Of a DNA stretch of 64,000 bases, positions 34,920-45,500 are shown piece after piece (position 1 is the first letter of the stretch; each line of letters opens with the position of its first letter). The notes below the pieces were generated by a model. It saw only the letters and a program-made list of their open reading frames with translations, was not told the origin of the DNA and did not search any database. Both the position numbers and the translations under genes were made by a program. Origin of the DNA: Qipengyuania sp. HL-TH1 (GTDB lineage Bacteria; Pseudomonadota; Alphaproteobacteria; Sphingomonadales; Sphingomonadaceae); assembly GCF_036365825.1 (NCBI RefSeq), contig NZ_CP142675.1, positions 2,736,501 to 2,800,500 on the forward strand, in the 5' to 3' direction.

Positions 34920-35701
34920 CTAGGCTCTGTTGACAAACTGATTGGTCCAGAGGCGAGCGGCGGCGATATGTATGAAGCCGAGGTAGCTTGCTGATGTTTT
35001 GTCGTATCGGGTTGCGAGACGGCGTGAGCATTTGAGCTTCGCGAAGCACCGTTCGATGCGGTTTCGCAACGCGTAGGTGACGGTGTCGTGGGGTATTGGC
35101 TCTTTGCGGTTGGCCTTGGCCGGGATCACCGGCGTTCCGCCACGTAGCGCAATGGTGCTTCGGATATGGTCGCTGTCGTAGCCCCGGTCAGCCAAGAACA
35201 CGCGAGCCGTCGGTAGGTCATCATCCACCAGAGCATCGAAGCCTTTGAAGTCGGAGACCTCGCCGCCAGTTACTTCCGCCCGGACAGGGAGGCCGTGAGC
35301 GTTGGTAATGAGGTGAATTTTGGACGTGAAGCCACCTTTTGAACGGCCAAAACCCTGTCTTTGAGTCCCCCTTTTGCGCCCGCTGCCAAGTGGTGCGCGC
35401 GGATAACAGTGCTGTCGATCATCTGGACGCTGTCTGGCACCGCGCCGCTGTCATTGAGGGCATCGAGCACCAACTCCCACAGCCCTAACAAGGTCCAGCG
35501 CCGAAACTGGCGATAGACGCTCGACCACTTGCCGAACTCTTCAGGCAGATCACGCCAGGCAGCACCAGTGCGAGCAATCCAGAAAATGCCATCCAGAACA
35601 AGCCGGTGGTTGGAGGCAGGCCGACCGCCTTGCCCACGCACCGCCATCAAAAAGGGTTCAAAGAATGCCCACTCCGCATCCTCCATCAGCAACCGCGCCA
35701 A
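34920..35701 (-). CDS. IS5-family transposase, two frames
   Basis: Frame A starts with TTG at 35701 (MARLLMEDAEWAFFEPFL) and holds the first DDE acid (MIDSTVIRAHH). Frame B continues the protein with VFLADRGYDSDHIR and RNRIERCFAKLKCSRRLATRYDKT, the later DDE region. The shift lies in AAAAGGGGGA near 35365-35375; a -1 slip restores SGRKRGTQRQGFGRSKGG, as in IS427-type elements with programmed frameshifting. The TAG stop at 34920-34922 is supplied by the CTAG target duplication, not by the IS itself. Confidence 0.85.
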
Positions 35702-35770
35702 GATAACCTCCGCAAAAGCTATCTTGAATCACAACTCAGCCCGTTTGTGAATCCAGTTTGTCAACAGGGC
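34924..35770 (-). mobile_element. IS5-family (IS427-like) insertion sequence, complete
   Basis: 847 bp bounded by inverted repeats GCTCTGTTGACAAACTG and GCCCTGTTGACAAACTG, flanked by CTAG on both sides (34920-34923 and 35771-35774). It contains one transposase in two frames. CTAG is also at the outer left end of the truncated copy (32683-32686), so the whole 32687-35770 unit appears to have moved into abiV. Confidence 0.92.
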
Positions 35771-36079
35771 CTAGTCCGATGCCCTAAGCCTGAGGTGGGT
35801 AAGCGCATTGGGAGGATCGTGAAGAAGACGCTCTACGATCATCTTTCTCGTATGATATATGCGAAAGCTCAGTCGTGGCTGCCTGCCAATGTCGCGCAGC
35901 TGCAAGAGTATATCGATCACGAAAGGCAAGGGCACTATCTCGAAGGTGGCATGAGCGAATACATCGTTCCCAACTGGTCGCTCTATCAGCGTGAGAGCAC
36001 CATGTATGCCGACATCGAGGTCCATGAAGAGGCATTCCGCAGTGGAATGATCCCAATCGCTGGTCCGACTCTACAATGA
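35771..36079 (+). pseudogene. abiV: AbiV-family abortive infection protein, 3' part
   Basis: About 100 codons from the right CTAG copy to TGA at 36077-36079. The block VRCPK...LYDHLSRMIYAKAQSW is the C-terminal half of AbiV proteins. The frame is continuous with the 5' part when one CTAG and the inserted unit are removed. It overlaps the next gene by 4 bases. No start codon of its own is evident, so translation is unlikely unless driven from the IS. Confidence 0.8.
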
Positions 36080-36417
36080 TGATGCGACCCATTGCATTGG
36101 ACCTCGTCGAAGCACTTGAGGCTCTGGGGGTACTAACACGCTCGGGCCTTCAGGCGACCAGTGAAGTTTGGAGCAGTGTCGATTTTGTGAACGATGAGGG
36201 ACCAGTGGAAGCGCGTGAGCTGACAAAACAACTTGCCGCCCGACTGGACTCGGAAGGCTTGATCTCAGATTGCGGCACCGAGCAGCATGCTCGGCTATTA
36301 TTCAATCACTGGCAGCTTCCGATGTACAACATGGACTTAGACTTGATCCATGTACCGTTGGAACAACTTGAGGCTGAACGCGACGCCGCCTTCTGGAACG
36401 AGGTCGGCGGCTACTGA
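36076..36417 (+). CDS. Hypothetical protein, downstream partner of abiV
   Basis: 113 residues starting in an ATGA overlap with the abiV 3' end, so the two were co-translated before the IS insertion. The protein is acidic with no membrane segment and no recognised domain. Being translationally coupled to an AbiV gene it may be a modulator or antitoxin-like partner; this is inference. Expression may now depend on readthrough from the interrupted operon. Confidence 0.6.
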   Translation: MMMRPIALDLVEALEALGVLTRSGLQATSEVWSSVDFVNDEGPVEARELTKQLAARLDSEGLISDCGTEQHARLLFNHWQLPMYNMDLDLIHVPLEQLEAERDAAFWNEVGGY

Positions 36418-36890
36418 GCGGCAAACACCGCGCGCTACCATCAGAATTGAATGTCCGCAGGCGTCCGATTTATGATGGCTTTTACGATGGCAAGATAAAA
36501 GCACCGCCGTCGGTCGGGGTACATGTGGTTGGTATTGCTAGGCAAATTGCGACGGCGCTCGAGACTGCGCTGCGGCGGTTCTGCTGGAAAGCCCTTTGTT
36601 CTCAATGCAAAGTGCGATGGCGCTTCCCTCAATCAAGCTCATTTCGAAATTTCGGCGCATCGGTTTATCGGTCCACATCTGTCCGCGCAGACGCAGTCGC
36701 ATTCAATTGGAAGATGCTTGGCTGAGCTTCGGGACAACAGCGTAGAAACGGAGGCCTCAGAGTAAGAATGTCATGTGGCGCAATTGGCCTGAATCGACTG
36801 ATAATTGATGTCGATGGCGGGCTGACCTGCTCCCCTCCATGTCCCCGAGGTCGGTCCGTCATCACCCGAACGATTAAAGGACCGACCGGC
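36418..36890. other. Intergenic region, no supported gene
   Basis: 473 bp between the abiV partner and the HTH gene. Frames on both strands (for example 36447-36725) lack ribosome sites and protein-like composition. AAAGGA at 36876-36881 is the ribosome site of the next gene. Possibly decayed sequence. Confidence 0.5.
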
Positions 36891-37145
36891 ATGCCGACAG
36901 CAGAAACGAGCGACAAACGGCCCAAGCAAAGACGCCTGTCCGCCATTGAACCGGTCGCGATGCGTGTGCCCGAAGCATGCCGCTACCTCGGGATAGGTCG
37001 CAGCACCCTCTACGTGCTCATCGGCGAAGGCGAGATCGAATTCATCAAGCTAGGAAGTGCCACGCTTGTGCTTACCAGAAGCCTGAGAAACTTGGTCGAG
37101 CGCAGACGTGCAGTTCTAACCCGAAATACGAACATGGAAACGTGA
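36891..37145 (+). CDS. Excisionase/AlpA-like helix-turn-helix protein of element 2
   Basis: 84 residues from ATG 36891. The MerR-like HTH reads RVPEACRYLGIGRSTLYVLI, with a wing EIEFIKLGSATLVLTRSL. It is similar in design to the element 1 protein at 14503-14703. It may control excision of element 2 or regulate nearby defence genes. It ends 10 bp before the convergent restriction-modification gene. A longer in-frame extension to 36768 exists but lacks conserved character. Confidence 0.75.
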   Translation: MPTAETSDKRPKQRRLSAIEPVAMRVPEACRYLGIGRSTLYVLIGEGEIEFIKLGSATLVLTRSLRNLVERRRAVLTRNTNMET

Positions 37146-37155
37146 AATGAGAGCC

Positions 37156-40100
37156 TCAATTAGAAGCTGGCTTCCCCTCGATCCAGGGCACAGCGCAGTC
37201 GCGGGCCTTGGCGTGGGCAGCGTCGAGAGCAGGTCCCATACAGAGGATTTCGGTAATGCGCCGCGCGGTCTTGGTGAAGTGGAGAGCCTCGGCTCCCGAA
37301 AGTGCGCGACCGAGGACGTCGAGCTCGCGGTAGGAAAGCCATTTCTTAAGCACTTGATATCCGCCTAGTGTATATTCCCAGACGTTCTCTGGAATACTCT
37401 CCCACATAGCACCCGCGTTGATTTCAACGTCAACTGCGCGCGTACCGATCAGTTCGAGCAACGCGTCAGGCTCTAGATCATGACGATCCGCGAGATGCGC
37501 AAGAGCATCACGCTCAGCTTCGGTCCATGCGCGTTCCGTGGTTTTGCCAACGCCGGGCATCACAAGACGAGTGCCGTTTTCGCGGCGCTGGCTGTAGCCC
37601 CAGCCAGTCGTCACTTCGAACGACTTGCCACGTGGCGGCGCGATTACTGAAAGGCCCGCCAGCAATGAGCCTCGGGTCACACCGTCGATTTCGACTTCTG
37701 CATCAAGCAGAGCCGAGAGCCGTGAGCCCAGCTCGGCAGACATTCTGAAAGCCTCTACATCTCCGGGAAACGGTATGCGCGGCCAATCGATTCTCAGGGC
37801 ATCGATATAGTCAATTTCGTACGACGGTGCGTTAAGTGTTGCGAGGATGTGATCGAACAGCTGATCACTTGAGATGCCTCGATCCGCCAATTCTTTCTTG
37901 AGCGATTTTGCAATGTTCGGTTCGAGGTTGTGGCTGTCTTGCCGTACAGTAGCCGGAAAGATTGCGACGTTGCTTTCTACCAAGTGATGGTCGCCAAGGA
38001 CGCTAATCGACTGTGGGTTGTAGAATATGCCCATGCGATTGCGCTCACCAGCCGTCAGGAAACGATTGTCGAAACTCGTGTTGCCAAAAAATTCGGGCCG
38101 CTTTTCGTCGATCAATTTTGTGTCTGGATCCCAGTATGCCCAACGCACGTCGAAAGGTCGATAAGCGTACCTGACGACTTCTCCCAGTGCGTGCTTTCGG
38201 TCCATCAGCATCTTTCGAGTTTCCGAAGGATCGTATCGTGACGAAGCATTCATCAATGCTGGGAATGCTGTTTTCAATTCCGAATTGGAGACATTGGTGT
38301 CGAAGTATTGTTCGATGCGCTTTTCCAGAGCTTCACGATCGACATCGACAAGAAACTCATCGCGGCTTGTTTTTACGCCGGCAAAGTTCACTGGCAGCAA
38401 TTCAGGCAAGCGCGGCCACTCGAAATAAGCTTCGTCGACATCGGAAGGCATGAATTGAAGCCTCATCGGCAACGATGGCGTGAGCTTTTCGTATAAAATC
38501 ACAGGGTCCGCCTCGGCTGTCGCCGTCAGCGTCTCACGCTTCGCAGTTCCCCATAAGTCCCGATACGATATTGTTTCCGAGGGGCTGTGGTCCTTCTTCC
38601 GCACCAGTGTCGCGATTGCGGTGCCAACCTGTATGCCTGCAGGATTGGCGGGCGTGGAAAAAATCGACGGGTCAGGCAGTCCCTCAGGCGTTTTCTTGCC
38701 GGTTTTGTATTTGTCACCATTTAGGCAATCGACGGTGATGCTGTCGAAAACGTCGAGGTAGCGCTCGCGCATTCCAGGGCAACTCAAGCTATCGAGCCAG
38801 CTATAGTTCGAAATGAATGAGATCACGCCTTCACCGGTCTTTTCCGCAATGCGACTTTCGGCCATGCGAAAGAACCGGACATAGAGTTCGTTCAGACCTT
38901 GCCCTTGCGGCGGCGCGACCTTTTTTACCTGGCGGTAGGCATTTGAAAGGGCGCGCTCTTCGGCATTGTCTGAAATCCCTGCAAAGCCATCATATGGAGG
39001 GTTACCAAGGATAACGAGGATCGGGCTTGCTTGCTTAATCGCATCGGCGGAAGCGCGTTCAGCCTCCAGCTCGGGGAACGGCAACGGCTTGTTCGTGTGT
39101 GGCTCCCACCCAGTCAGCGCATTGGTCAAATAGATCGCCGGGCGAGAATCTCCCGCTAGCGGAGCATCCATTTCAGCAAGCGTTATACCAGCTTGCATGT
39201 GCGCAACGACAAACGGAGCGGGCATAATCTCGAAACCGAAGACGCGGTTCTTTGCTGCATCACGCAGCCGGTCCGCTAACGCGCTGCCAAGTCCGTGATT
39301 TTCAAGGTTCGCGCGAATTCGTCTCAGAACTGCATTTACGAAGCCACCCGTACCGCAGCACGGGTCGAGCACATACACGCGCTCGTCGGCAAGCCCATCG
39401 GCGATGCCCAGTTCCTCGCGCAGCGCATAGTCTACTCTTGCCACCATGTAGTCGACGACCTCAGCGGGAGTATACCAGACGCCGAATTGCTTCCTAAGCT
39501 TCGGGTCGAAGGCCTTTAGGAAGGGCTCGTAGAAATACTGGACAGCCTCTCCGTCATCGAACCGCTTGAGAAATTCAGCAGCGTCGATCCGGTTTAGTGT
39601 ATGGCCCGTCCAGTCCAGCACCTCGACTAGATCGAGTTGCTTGATGTGCTGCGGTGCAGTCAGCTGCTGGAAAAGGGTCTGAATGAATGGGACGTGCAAA
39701 CTCCAGCCCGCCGAACGCCAATCAAATTGCGCCGGTTTCCGCGGCACGGTCCGTGCCCAGATCACCCAAGCCGAGAACAGCCCGTAGAAGAGCGTCTGGA
39801 CAAGTGTCGAACGAAAGAAATGATCGCCTTTCTCGCCCTCAAAGGTGATGCCGAGGGCATCTTCAAGCGCTGTCCGCACAGTCTTGAGCGCGGGTAACTC
39901 GCCCGCCATTTCCACGCGGTCCAGAGCATCGCGCGCGTATGACGCTATGAACCACGCCACGTCTTTCGGCTGTACCAGCGCCACATTCTGGGTAAGCGCG
40001 CGCTTAAGGTATTCGACGAAGGCGAGCCCAACGTTCTTTGCCGACGCAGCCGGTGTTTTAACCAGCGCCCAAAAGTCAGCCGGATTTTCGGCTAGTTCGA

Positions 40101-40527
40101 ACGCTTCAAGCCGTGTGGCCTGTCCATTTATATCTTCTCCGACGAGCTGAAACGCTCGAAGATTGGTAACCAATACGAGCCGATACGCATCAAAGTATTT
40201 GCTCAGCTGGGTGGGTGTCGAGGTAAAGAGGCTGGCATCGTCGACCCCCTTGACCTCGATTACGCCGCGTTCCGGTAGCTGGCCCTTGCGGGGCTCTCCT
40301 TTTTGAAGCTGACTTGCAGCGAACAGCCCGAAGTCGGGGCTGCCTGCACCGGTGTTTGCCAATTGGGAAAGCGGCAAGACTTTCGGGCTTAGCGATGCGC
40401 CGATCCGTTCCAGCAAGGTGCTGAGTGCCGGATAATATGCAGTTTCCGGCGTTCCGGCCCCAAGGGCCCGAACCTTACGGACCGCCTCGAAAAACTCTTC
40501 GGCAATTTCAATCGGATCGAGCGCCAC
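37156..40527 (-). CDS. Single-chain restriction-modification enzyme (type IIG/ISP-like)
   Basis: 1123 residues with GTG start preceded by GAAGGGGG. An N-terminal PD-(D/E)xK nuclease is suggested by D65 (GSPDFGLF) and E91-x-K93 (GVIEVKG). The gamma-class adenine methylase has motif I DPCCGTGGF (D388) and catalytic NPPY at N509-Y512. The C-terminal 450 residues resemble the target-recognition part of type ISP enzymes. No helicase/translocase motifs are seen, so type IIG-like organisation is more likely than true type ISP. It should methylate adenine on host DNA and cut unmodified phage DNA. Confidence 0.85.
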   Translation of the reverse strand: MALDPIEIAEEFFEAVRKVRALGAGTPETAYYPALSTLLERIGASLSPKVLPLSQLANTGAGSPDFGLFAASQLQKGEPRKGQLPERGVIEVKGVDDASLFTSTPTQLSKYFDAYRLVLVTNLRAFQLVGEDINGQATRLEAFELAENPADFWALVKTPAASAKNVGLAFVEYLKRALTQNVALVQPKDVAWFIASYARDALDRVEMAGELPALKTVRTALEDALGITFEGEKGDHFFRSTLVQTLFYGLFSAWVIWARTVPRKPAQFDWRSAGWSLHVPFIQTLFQQLTAPQHIKQLDLVEVLDWTGHTLNRIDAAEFLKRFDDGEAVQYFYEPFLKAFDPKLRKQFGVWYTPAEVVDYMVARVDYALREELGIADGLADERVYVLDPCCGTGGFVNAVLRRIRANLENHGLGSALADRLRDAAKNRVFGFEIMPAPFVVAHMQAGITLAEMDAPLAGDSRPAIYLTNALTGWEPHTNKPLPFPELEAERASADAIKQASPILVILGNPPYDGFAGISDNAEERALSNAYRQVKKVAPPQGQGLNELYVRFFRMAESRIAEKTGEGVISFISNYSWLDSLSCPGMRERYLDVFDSITVDCLNGDKYKTGKKTPEGLPDPSIFSTPANPAGIQVGTAIATLVRKKDHSPSETISYRDLWGTAKRETLTATAEADPVILYEKLTPSLPMRLQFMPSDVDEAYFEWPRLPELLPVNFAGVKTSRDEFLVDVDREALEKRIEQYFDTNVSNSELKTAFPALMNASSRYDPSETRKMLMDRKHALGEVVRYAYRPFDVRWAYWDPDTKLIDEKRPEFFGNTSFDNRFLTAGERNRMGIFYNPQSISVLGDHHLVESNVAIFPATVRQDSHNLEPNIAKSLKKELADRGISSDQLFDHILATLNAPSYEIDYIDALRIDWPRIPFPGDVEAFRMSAELGSRLSALLDAEVEIDGVTRGSLLAGLSVIAPPRGKSFEVTTGWGYSQRRENGTRLVMPGVGKTTERAWTEAERDALAHLADRHDLEPDALLELIGTRAVDVEINAGAMWESIPENVWEYTLGGYQVLKKWLSYRELDVLGRALSGAEALHFTKTARRITEILCMGPALDAAHAKARDCAVPWIEGKPASN

Positions 40528-40745
40528 ACATCCCCCTTCACTTTCGTCCTCGACTAGCGCAACCGGTGCGCAAGCGCGACTGCGGAATCATCGTTGTGCT
40601 CGCATTCGTGCGGTGCAATGGAGACGTGCAGCAGATTTGACTACTTGACTGCATCACCTGCGGTCACTTCTTGTTCTTGGATCGGCAGAACATGTAGATC
40701 AGCACCAATCAACTAGTTTAAATCGAGGAAATTGGGGGGAAAAGG
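40528..40745. promoter_or_regulatory. Divergent promoter region between RM and DUF262 genes
   Basis: 218 bp between the starts of two divergent defence genes. It is AT-richer than its flanks near 40690-40735 and must carry both promoters. No clear operator was identified. Confidence 0.45.
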
Positions 40746-42521
40746 ATGTATAAGCCAGGAGGCACAATCGCCGCAGCGCTGGAGAAAATCCAACGTAAGT
40801 CATATGTGCTTCCGGCAATCCAGCGCGAATTCGTCTGGAAACCTGAGCAGATTGAGCGCCTGTTCGACAGCCTGATGCAAGGCTACCCGTTTGGCACTTT
40901 CCTCTTCTGGACGGTCAAACCGGAAACGAGCGGCAGCTTCAAATTCTACGATTTCGTTCTGCACTACCACCAGCGCGATGCCGCCCATTGTCCCGAGTTG
41001 CCAACATTGCACGATCAGACGGTCACAGCCGTTCTCGACGGTCAACAGCGACTGACTGCGCTCAATATTGGGCTCCGTGGTTCGATGGCGATGAAATTAC
41101 CGAGCAAGTGGTGGACGAACCCCGACGCCTTCCCGAAAAGGACGCTCCGCCTTAATTTGCTTGCGTCATTGGAGCCTGACGAGGACGGGATTGTCTACGA
41201 TTTTCGGTTCATGGACGATGCTCAAGTCGAGCGCAGCGAAGAGGCGTTCTGGTACAATGTGCCCGACGTCATGGCCGTCAACGACGTGACCGACCTTAAT
41301 GACTGGCTGGTCGATGCCGGTCTCACAGGGGACCCCTTCAAATCCGCCTTCAGGATGTTGACTAAACTCTATCACGTCGTGAAGACCAACCAATTGATGT
41401 ACTACTACGAAGAGGAAGCTCAGGACGTTGAACGGGTCCTAAACATCTTCATTCGGCTCAATTCTGGTGGAACAATTCTTTCTTATTCCGACCTATTGCT
41501 CAGCATCGCGGTCGCGCAATGGAAGAAAGTCGATGCCCGTTCAGAGATTCACAGTCTGGTCGATGAGATCAACCGGATTGGCACCGGTTTCACGCTGAGC
41601 CAGGATTTCGTTCTGAAAGCCGGACTAATGCTGTCTGACATCGCTAGTGTCGGCTTCAAGGTCGAGAACTTCACTCAAGCCAACATGGAGAGGCTTGAAG
41701 CCAATTGGCCGCAAATTCGCGCTGCCTTGGTCCGGACTGTGGAGCTGGCCGCGAGCTTCGGTCTGAATGGCCAGACACTTCGCGCGGACAGCGCCCTACT
41801 TCCCATTGCCTATTATCTATATCACCGGAAAGCCCCGGCGAACTATGCAGTTAGCAATCAGTTCGCCGCCGACCGTGCCGTTATCCACTCCTGGCTCATA
41901 CGTTCATTGCTTAAAGCATCCGGCATTTGGGGAAGCGGCCTCGACACATTCCTCACCGCCTTGCGAGAAGTGATACAGCAGAAGGGCGAAGAGTCATTTC
42001 CGGCGCGGGAACTCGAACTGGTCATGGACGCGCGTGGCAAGTCGCTTACGTTCTCGCCAGCCGAGGTCGAAGACATGTTGTCGATGCAATACGGAGACAA
42101 ACGCATGTTTGCGCTGCTGTCGATGCTGTTTCCCTTCGTCAATCTGCGCAACCAATTTCACATGGACCATGTCTTTCCGATCTCACGGTTCACGACAGCC
42201 AAGCTGCGCAAAGCTGGCTTCGCTGAGGATAGGATCGAGGACCTCGCTCGGATGGCGAACGAATTGCCCAACTTGCAGTTGCTCGAAGGCACCACCAATA
42301 CCGAGAAACGCGATGCCTTGCCCGCGAAGTGGCTTTCGAGCCATTATCCCAATGCCGGTGATCGGGCGCACTATTGTGCGATGCATGAACTTGGGGACAT
42401 TCCCGACACGCTCGAAGATTTCGAGCAGTTTCATACCGACCGCCGCGAACGTCTTCGGGCGCGGATCAATGACGTTCTGGCGGTGCAAAAAGACGGAACG
42501 ACCGGACAGGCTCAAATTTGA
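40746..42521 (+). CDS. DUF262/GmrSD-like defence protein
   Basis: 591 residues. The N-terminal DUF262 (ParB-like) domain shows YVLPAIQREFVW and the signature D98-G-Q-Q-R102 (LDGQQRLTAL), then FIRLNSGG. A C-terminal DUF1524/HNH-like nuclease is indicated by FHMDHVFP (H472-D474-H475 region). GmrS and GmrD domains restrict DNA with modified cytosines, using nucleotides for activity. Both domains are in one chain here. Divergence from the RM gene suggests a combined unit that attacks both unmodified and modified phage DNA; that link is inferred. Confidence 0.82.
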   Translation: MYKPGGTIAAALEKIQRKSYVLPAIQREFVWKPEQIERLFDSLMQGYPFGTFLFWTVKPETSGSFKFYDFVLHYHQRDAAHCPELPTLHDQTVTAVLDGQQRLTALNIGLRGSMAMKLPSKWWTNPDAFPKRTLRLNLLASLEPDEDGIVYDFRFMDDAQVERSEEAFWYNVPDVMAVNDVTDLNDWLVDAGLTGDPFKSAFRMLTKLYHVVKTNQLMYYYEEEAQDVERVLNIFIRLNSGGTILSYSDLLLSIAVAQWKKVDARSEIHSLVDEINRIGTGFTLSQDFVLKAGLMLSDIASVGFKVENFTQANMERLEANWPQIRAALVRTVELAASFGLNGQTLRADSALLPIAYYLYHRKAPANYAVSNQFAADRAVIHSWLIRSLLKASGIWGSGLDTFLTALREVIQQKGEESFPARELELVMDARGKSLTFSPAEVEDMLSMQYGDKRMFALLSMLFPFVNLRNQFHMDHVFPISRFTTAKLRKAGFAEDRIEDLARMANELPNLQLLEGTTNTEKRDALPAKWLSSHYPNAGDRAHYCAMHELGDIPDTLEDFEQFHTDRRERLRARINDVLAVQKDGTTGQAQI

Positions 42522-42567
42522 AGCTTACGCGAATTGCCGCCGTGAGGCGCACACTACAGGTACTCAA

Positions 42568-45500
42568 CTAAGGCTGAGGTGCCCAATCGACCTCTTTCAC
42601 TGAGTCTATTCGGACAAATCTGGCATCTTTCGATTCACTCGCAATGACAAACGTCATGGGCTGCGGCACATCTACGATCACCAACCCATGCACTTGCGGA
42701 ACTTCAGGCAATTTGTTGCGCTTGGCGAGATCGGCGGCATGTTGCCGCACATATGCAACCCGGTTGAGGTGCCGCAGGAGGTTGTCTGGCTTACCATTTG
42801 GCAATGTTAGCCCGCGATATTCAGACAAGCGTCTCGCCGTCTCGGAAAGCGTCCGGCACAGTTTGATATCCTTAGCTTCGATAACCCAAGCATGTTTCCC
42901 ATCCGGAGAAAAAGCGAGCACATCAATGTCACCCAAGCGCTTCAATCCATCCGTGGCCTTGTGGTTCAGACAAGCAGATGGCTTCACTGACGCCGCCGCT
43001 AAAAGCCCTTGCGCTTGCACCGCTGCCGCCACTCTCTCATTGAACTCCATGCCGGACCGTTCGCCCGCATGGCCAACATAACTGCGCATTGCCTTGCTGA
43101 CCCAGAAGTTGCCTTGAAGTCCGCCTGCTGACGCTCCGGCCACATTGTGCCGTGCAGCGCGTTCAACGATGCCGGGCGCTATCGCGAGCAAGGGATTGTC
43201 ATCCGGCGTCATTGCTACCAGCGGTCGTCCGATGATCGAGAAACGACGGTCGAACCTGCTGATGTCGAAGTCGAGCTTGCCAGCACCTTCAGGAATATCG
43301 TCCCACCCATCCCGACAAGGTAAGGTTAGCCGGTCAATCAGTGGGGCGAAATCGGGAGCACCTTCGATCTCCATTGCCGACAACCGAGCAAGCAACTCTG
43401 ACCGGGGTATTTCAAATGCCGATTTCTGCAACTCGATGCCAATTCTGACGAGAAATTCCCCCAACTGGACGAATATCTCTGCTGGCACGCCATACTCCGC
43501 TTGAAGTGCATTCAGGAACTGCGGATCGGGCGTACCCGGAGCTGGATCGCGTGCTTCGTAGAGCCTGTCATATGCATCGCTTTGATCGGCCCGAGCCTGT
43601 GAATGCAGCAAGCGCACCGTCGAGCCGAGAGCGGCTTCCCCAAACTCATGATCATGCAGCAGATGTCCGGTTGGGCTGATCCGAAGCTCTGCCTTGATCT
43701 GCCCTCCGCGCAGCGCAGGAATAAGATCAGAAACTGCGAAAATTTGAAGAGCGAGCGCCTGCAATTCGTCGAAGTCGATTGTTCCCAATTCGTAGCCGCC
43801 ATCGAGCGTGGCTTGCGATCCGGCGATTTCGGTCAGGATTGAACAGGCGCGGATGGTGGCGTTGATATGGTTGCGTTGCTCGAAGCTTGCCTTCTGGTCT
43901 CCATCCACGCCGTGAATAACACGTAACGCGCGCGCGCTGGTTTCCCAGCTGCGCTGTTCAGCGAGCGCGATCTGATATTGCTCAAGTGCGGTCAGGACGA
44001 CCGATTCACGATTGTACCTGCTGATTGTCTGACATAGCGATGCCAGCAATTCAGCCTGCAACCTACTTAGAAAATCGAAGCAGTCGTCCTGGCCTTCGAT
44101 GATCTGCCCCGGCTTCGCACCGGGCACAGAGAGCGCCGAACCGCATTTGACAAGTGCTGCGGCTGAAAGCGGCACATGCCGATAACGTTCATTGACCAGT
44201 CCGTGCGCCCGCAAAATCTCGATAGGGCGCTCTGCAATCAGCGCATGTCGCCAGCGAAGATCCAAGGAACCTACAACGCGCCGGACTTGTTCTAAGGCGT
44301 CTTCCGTTGTGACCTCAGTGCCCCGAAGTTCAGCGATGCATCGCAGCAGCGTAGTAGCGAGGATGATTTCTGCAAAATTGTCTGAACGCCGCAGCCCATG
44401 ATGCCACTTTGCGGCGATATGCAATTCGGCGGATTGACCTTCGGTCATTATGCAATAGGAAATTGCGTCACGCACCTCTTGGTCCGCAACGGTATCAGTT
44501 AAATGATCTGCGTCCGGTTGCTCGATATGTAATGTAATGAGAAGAGGTCGGTCTCCCTTTGGCAAGATTGCGCCTGATTGGGGTGCCGCAACGATTTCCA
44601 CCCAGCGAAGGATGGTGCGCCAGTTCTCGTATTCGTCGTAAGTTCGTGGGCCGGTTACGTCGCGCGACACCCACACTGGCCACTCTCCTGACAGAACAAC
44701 GCCAAGCAATTCCCCACGCTGTACGGCATCTATGCAGGCATAAACTGGTTCAAGTCGTTCAAAATGTGATCGTGGATCAACTCGCATCACCCGGCGAACA
44801 GTACCCTCAGGGAATGGCACAGCGCGGCGGTCACTGGCTTGAGCCGATTCCACTCGCGCCGAGAAAAGTCGATCTGAACCGAAGTTGATGACACACGGCG
44901 GAACTAACTCCACCTCATCTTCTGGGACGAGCGCATGATCGCTCTCTTTCCACCACTGGAACAGATTCAGAAAGCCACTTGGGTTTTGCAGCTCAAAACC
45001 CATGCCATGCACGATCCGATCAATTAGCCATATGCGGCGGAGATCGGGTAGCTTGGCATCGTCTAGCGAGCCAAGAGTGATGGCTTCAACTGGCTGCATA
45101 TACTGAAACTGCCAGCCTCGTAGATCGAGCGGCACCTCGAATTCGAGCATGCGACCCTGACCCCAGCCACCGAGCAACAGGATGGTCATGCCGTCCTTGA
45201 AGCCCGGATTCTTCCGTGCTGCGTCACGGGCAAAACGGGCACCCTCGAACACGGTTTCGAAGAATTTCTCTCCGTATTCAGTCATCCCACTAAAACCCTG
45301 AGCGGCCCAGGTCTGGAAGCCGTCCATGGACAGCACAAAATGCACAAAGTGCCCGCGCGAGACTTCAGTCACTTTTTGACGGACGACTTCATTTCCTGCG
45401 AAAGAGTCGGGCCCTTCTGTCAAGTTTTCAAAGCCACCAGCACGTAGCCTGACGGCCTCCTCTGCCAGCATATTACGTTGCAGCCTTCTGGCCATGCCGT

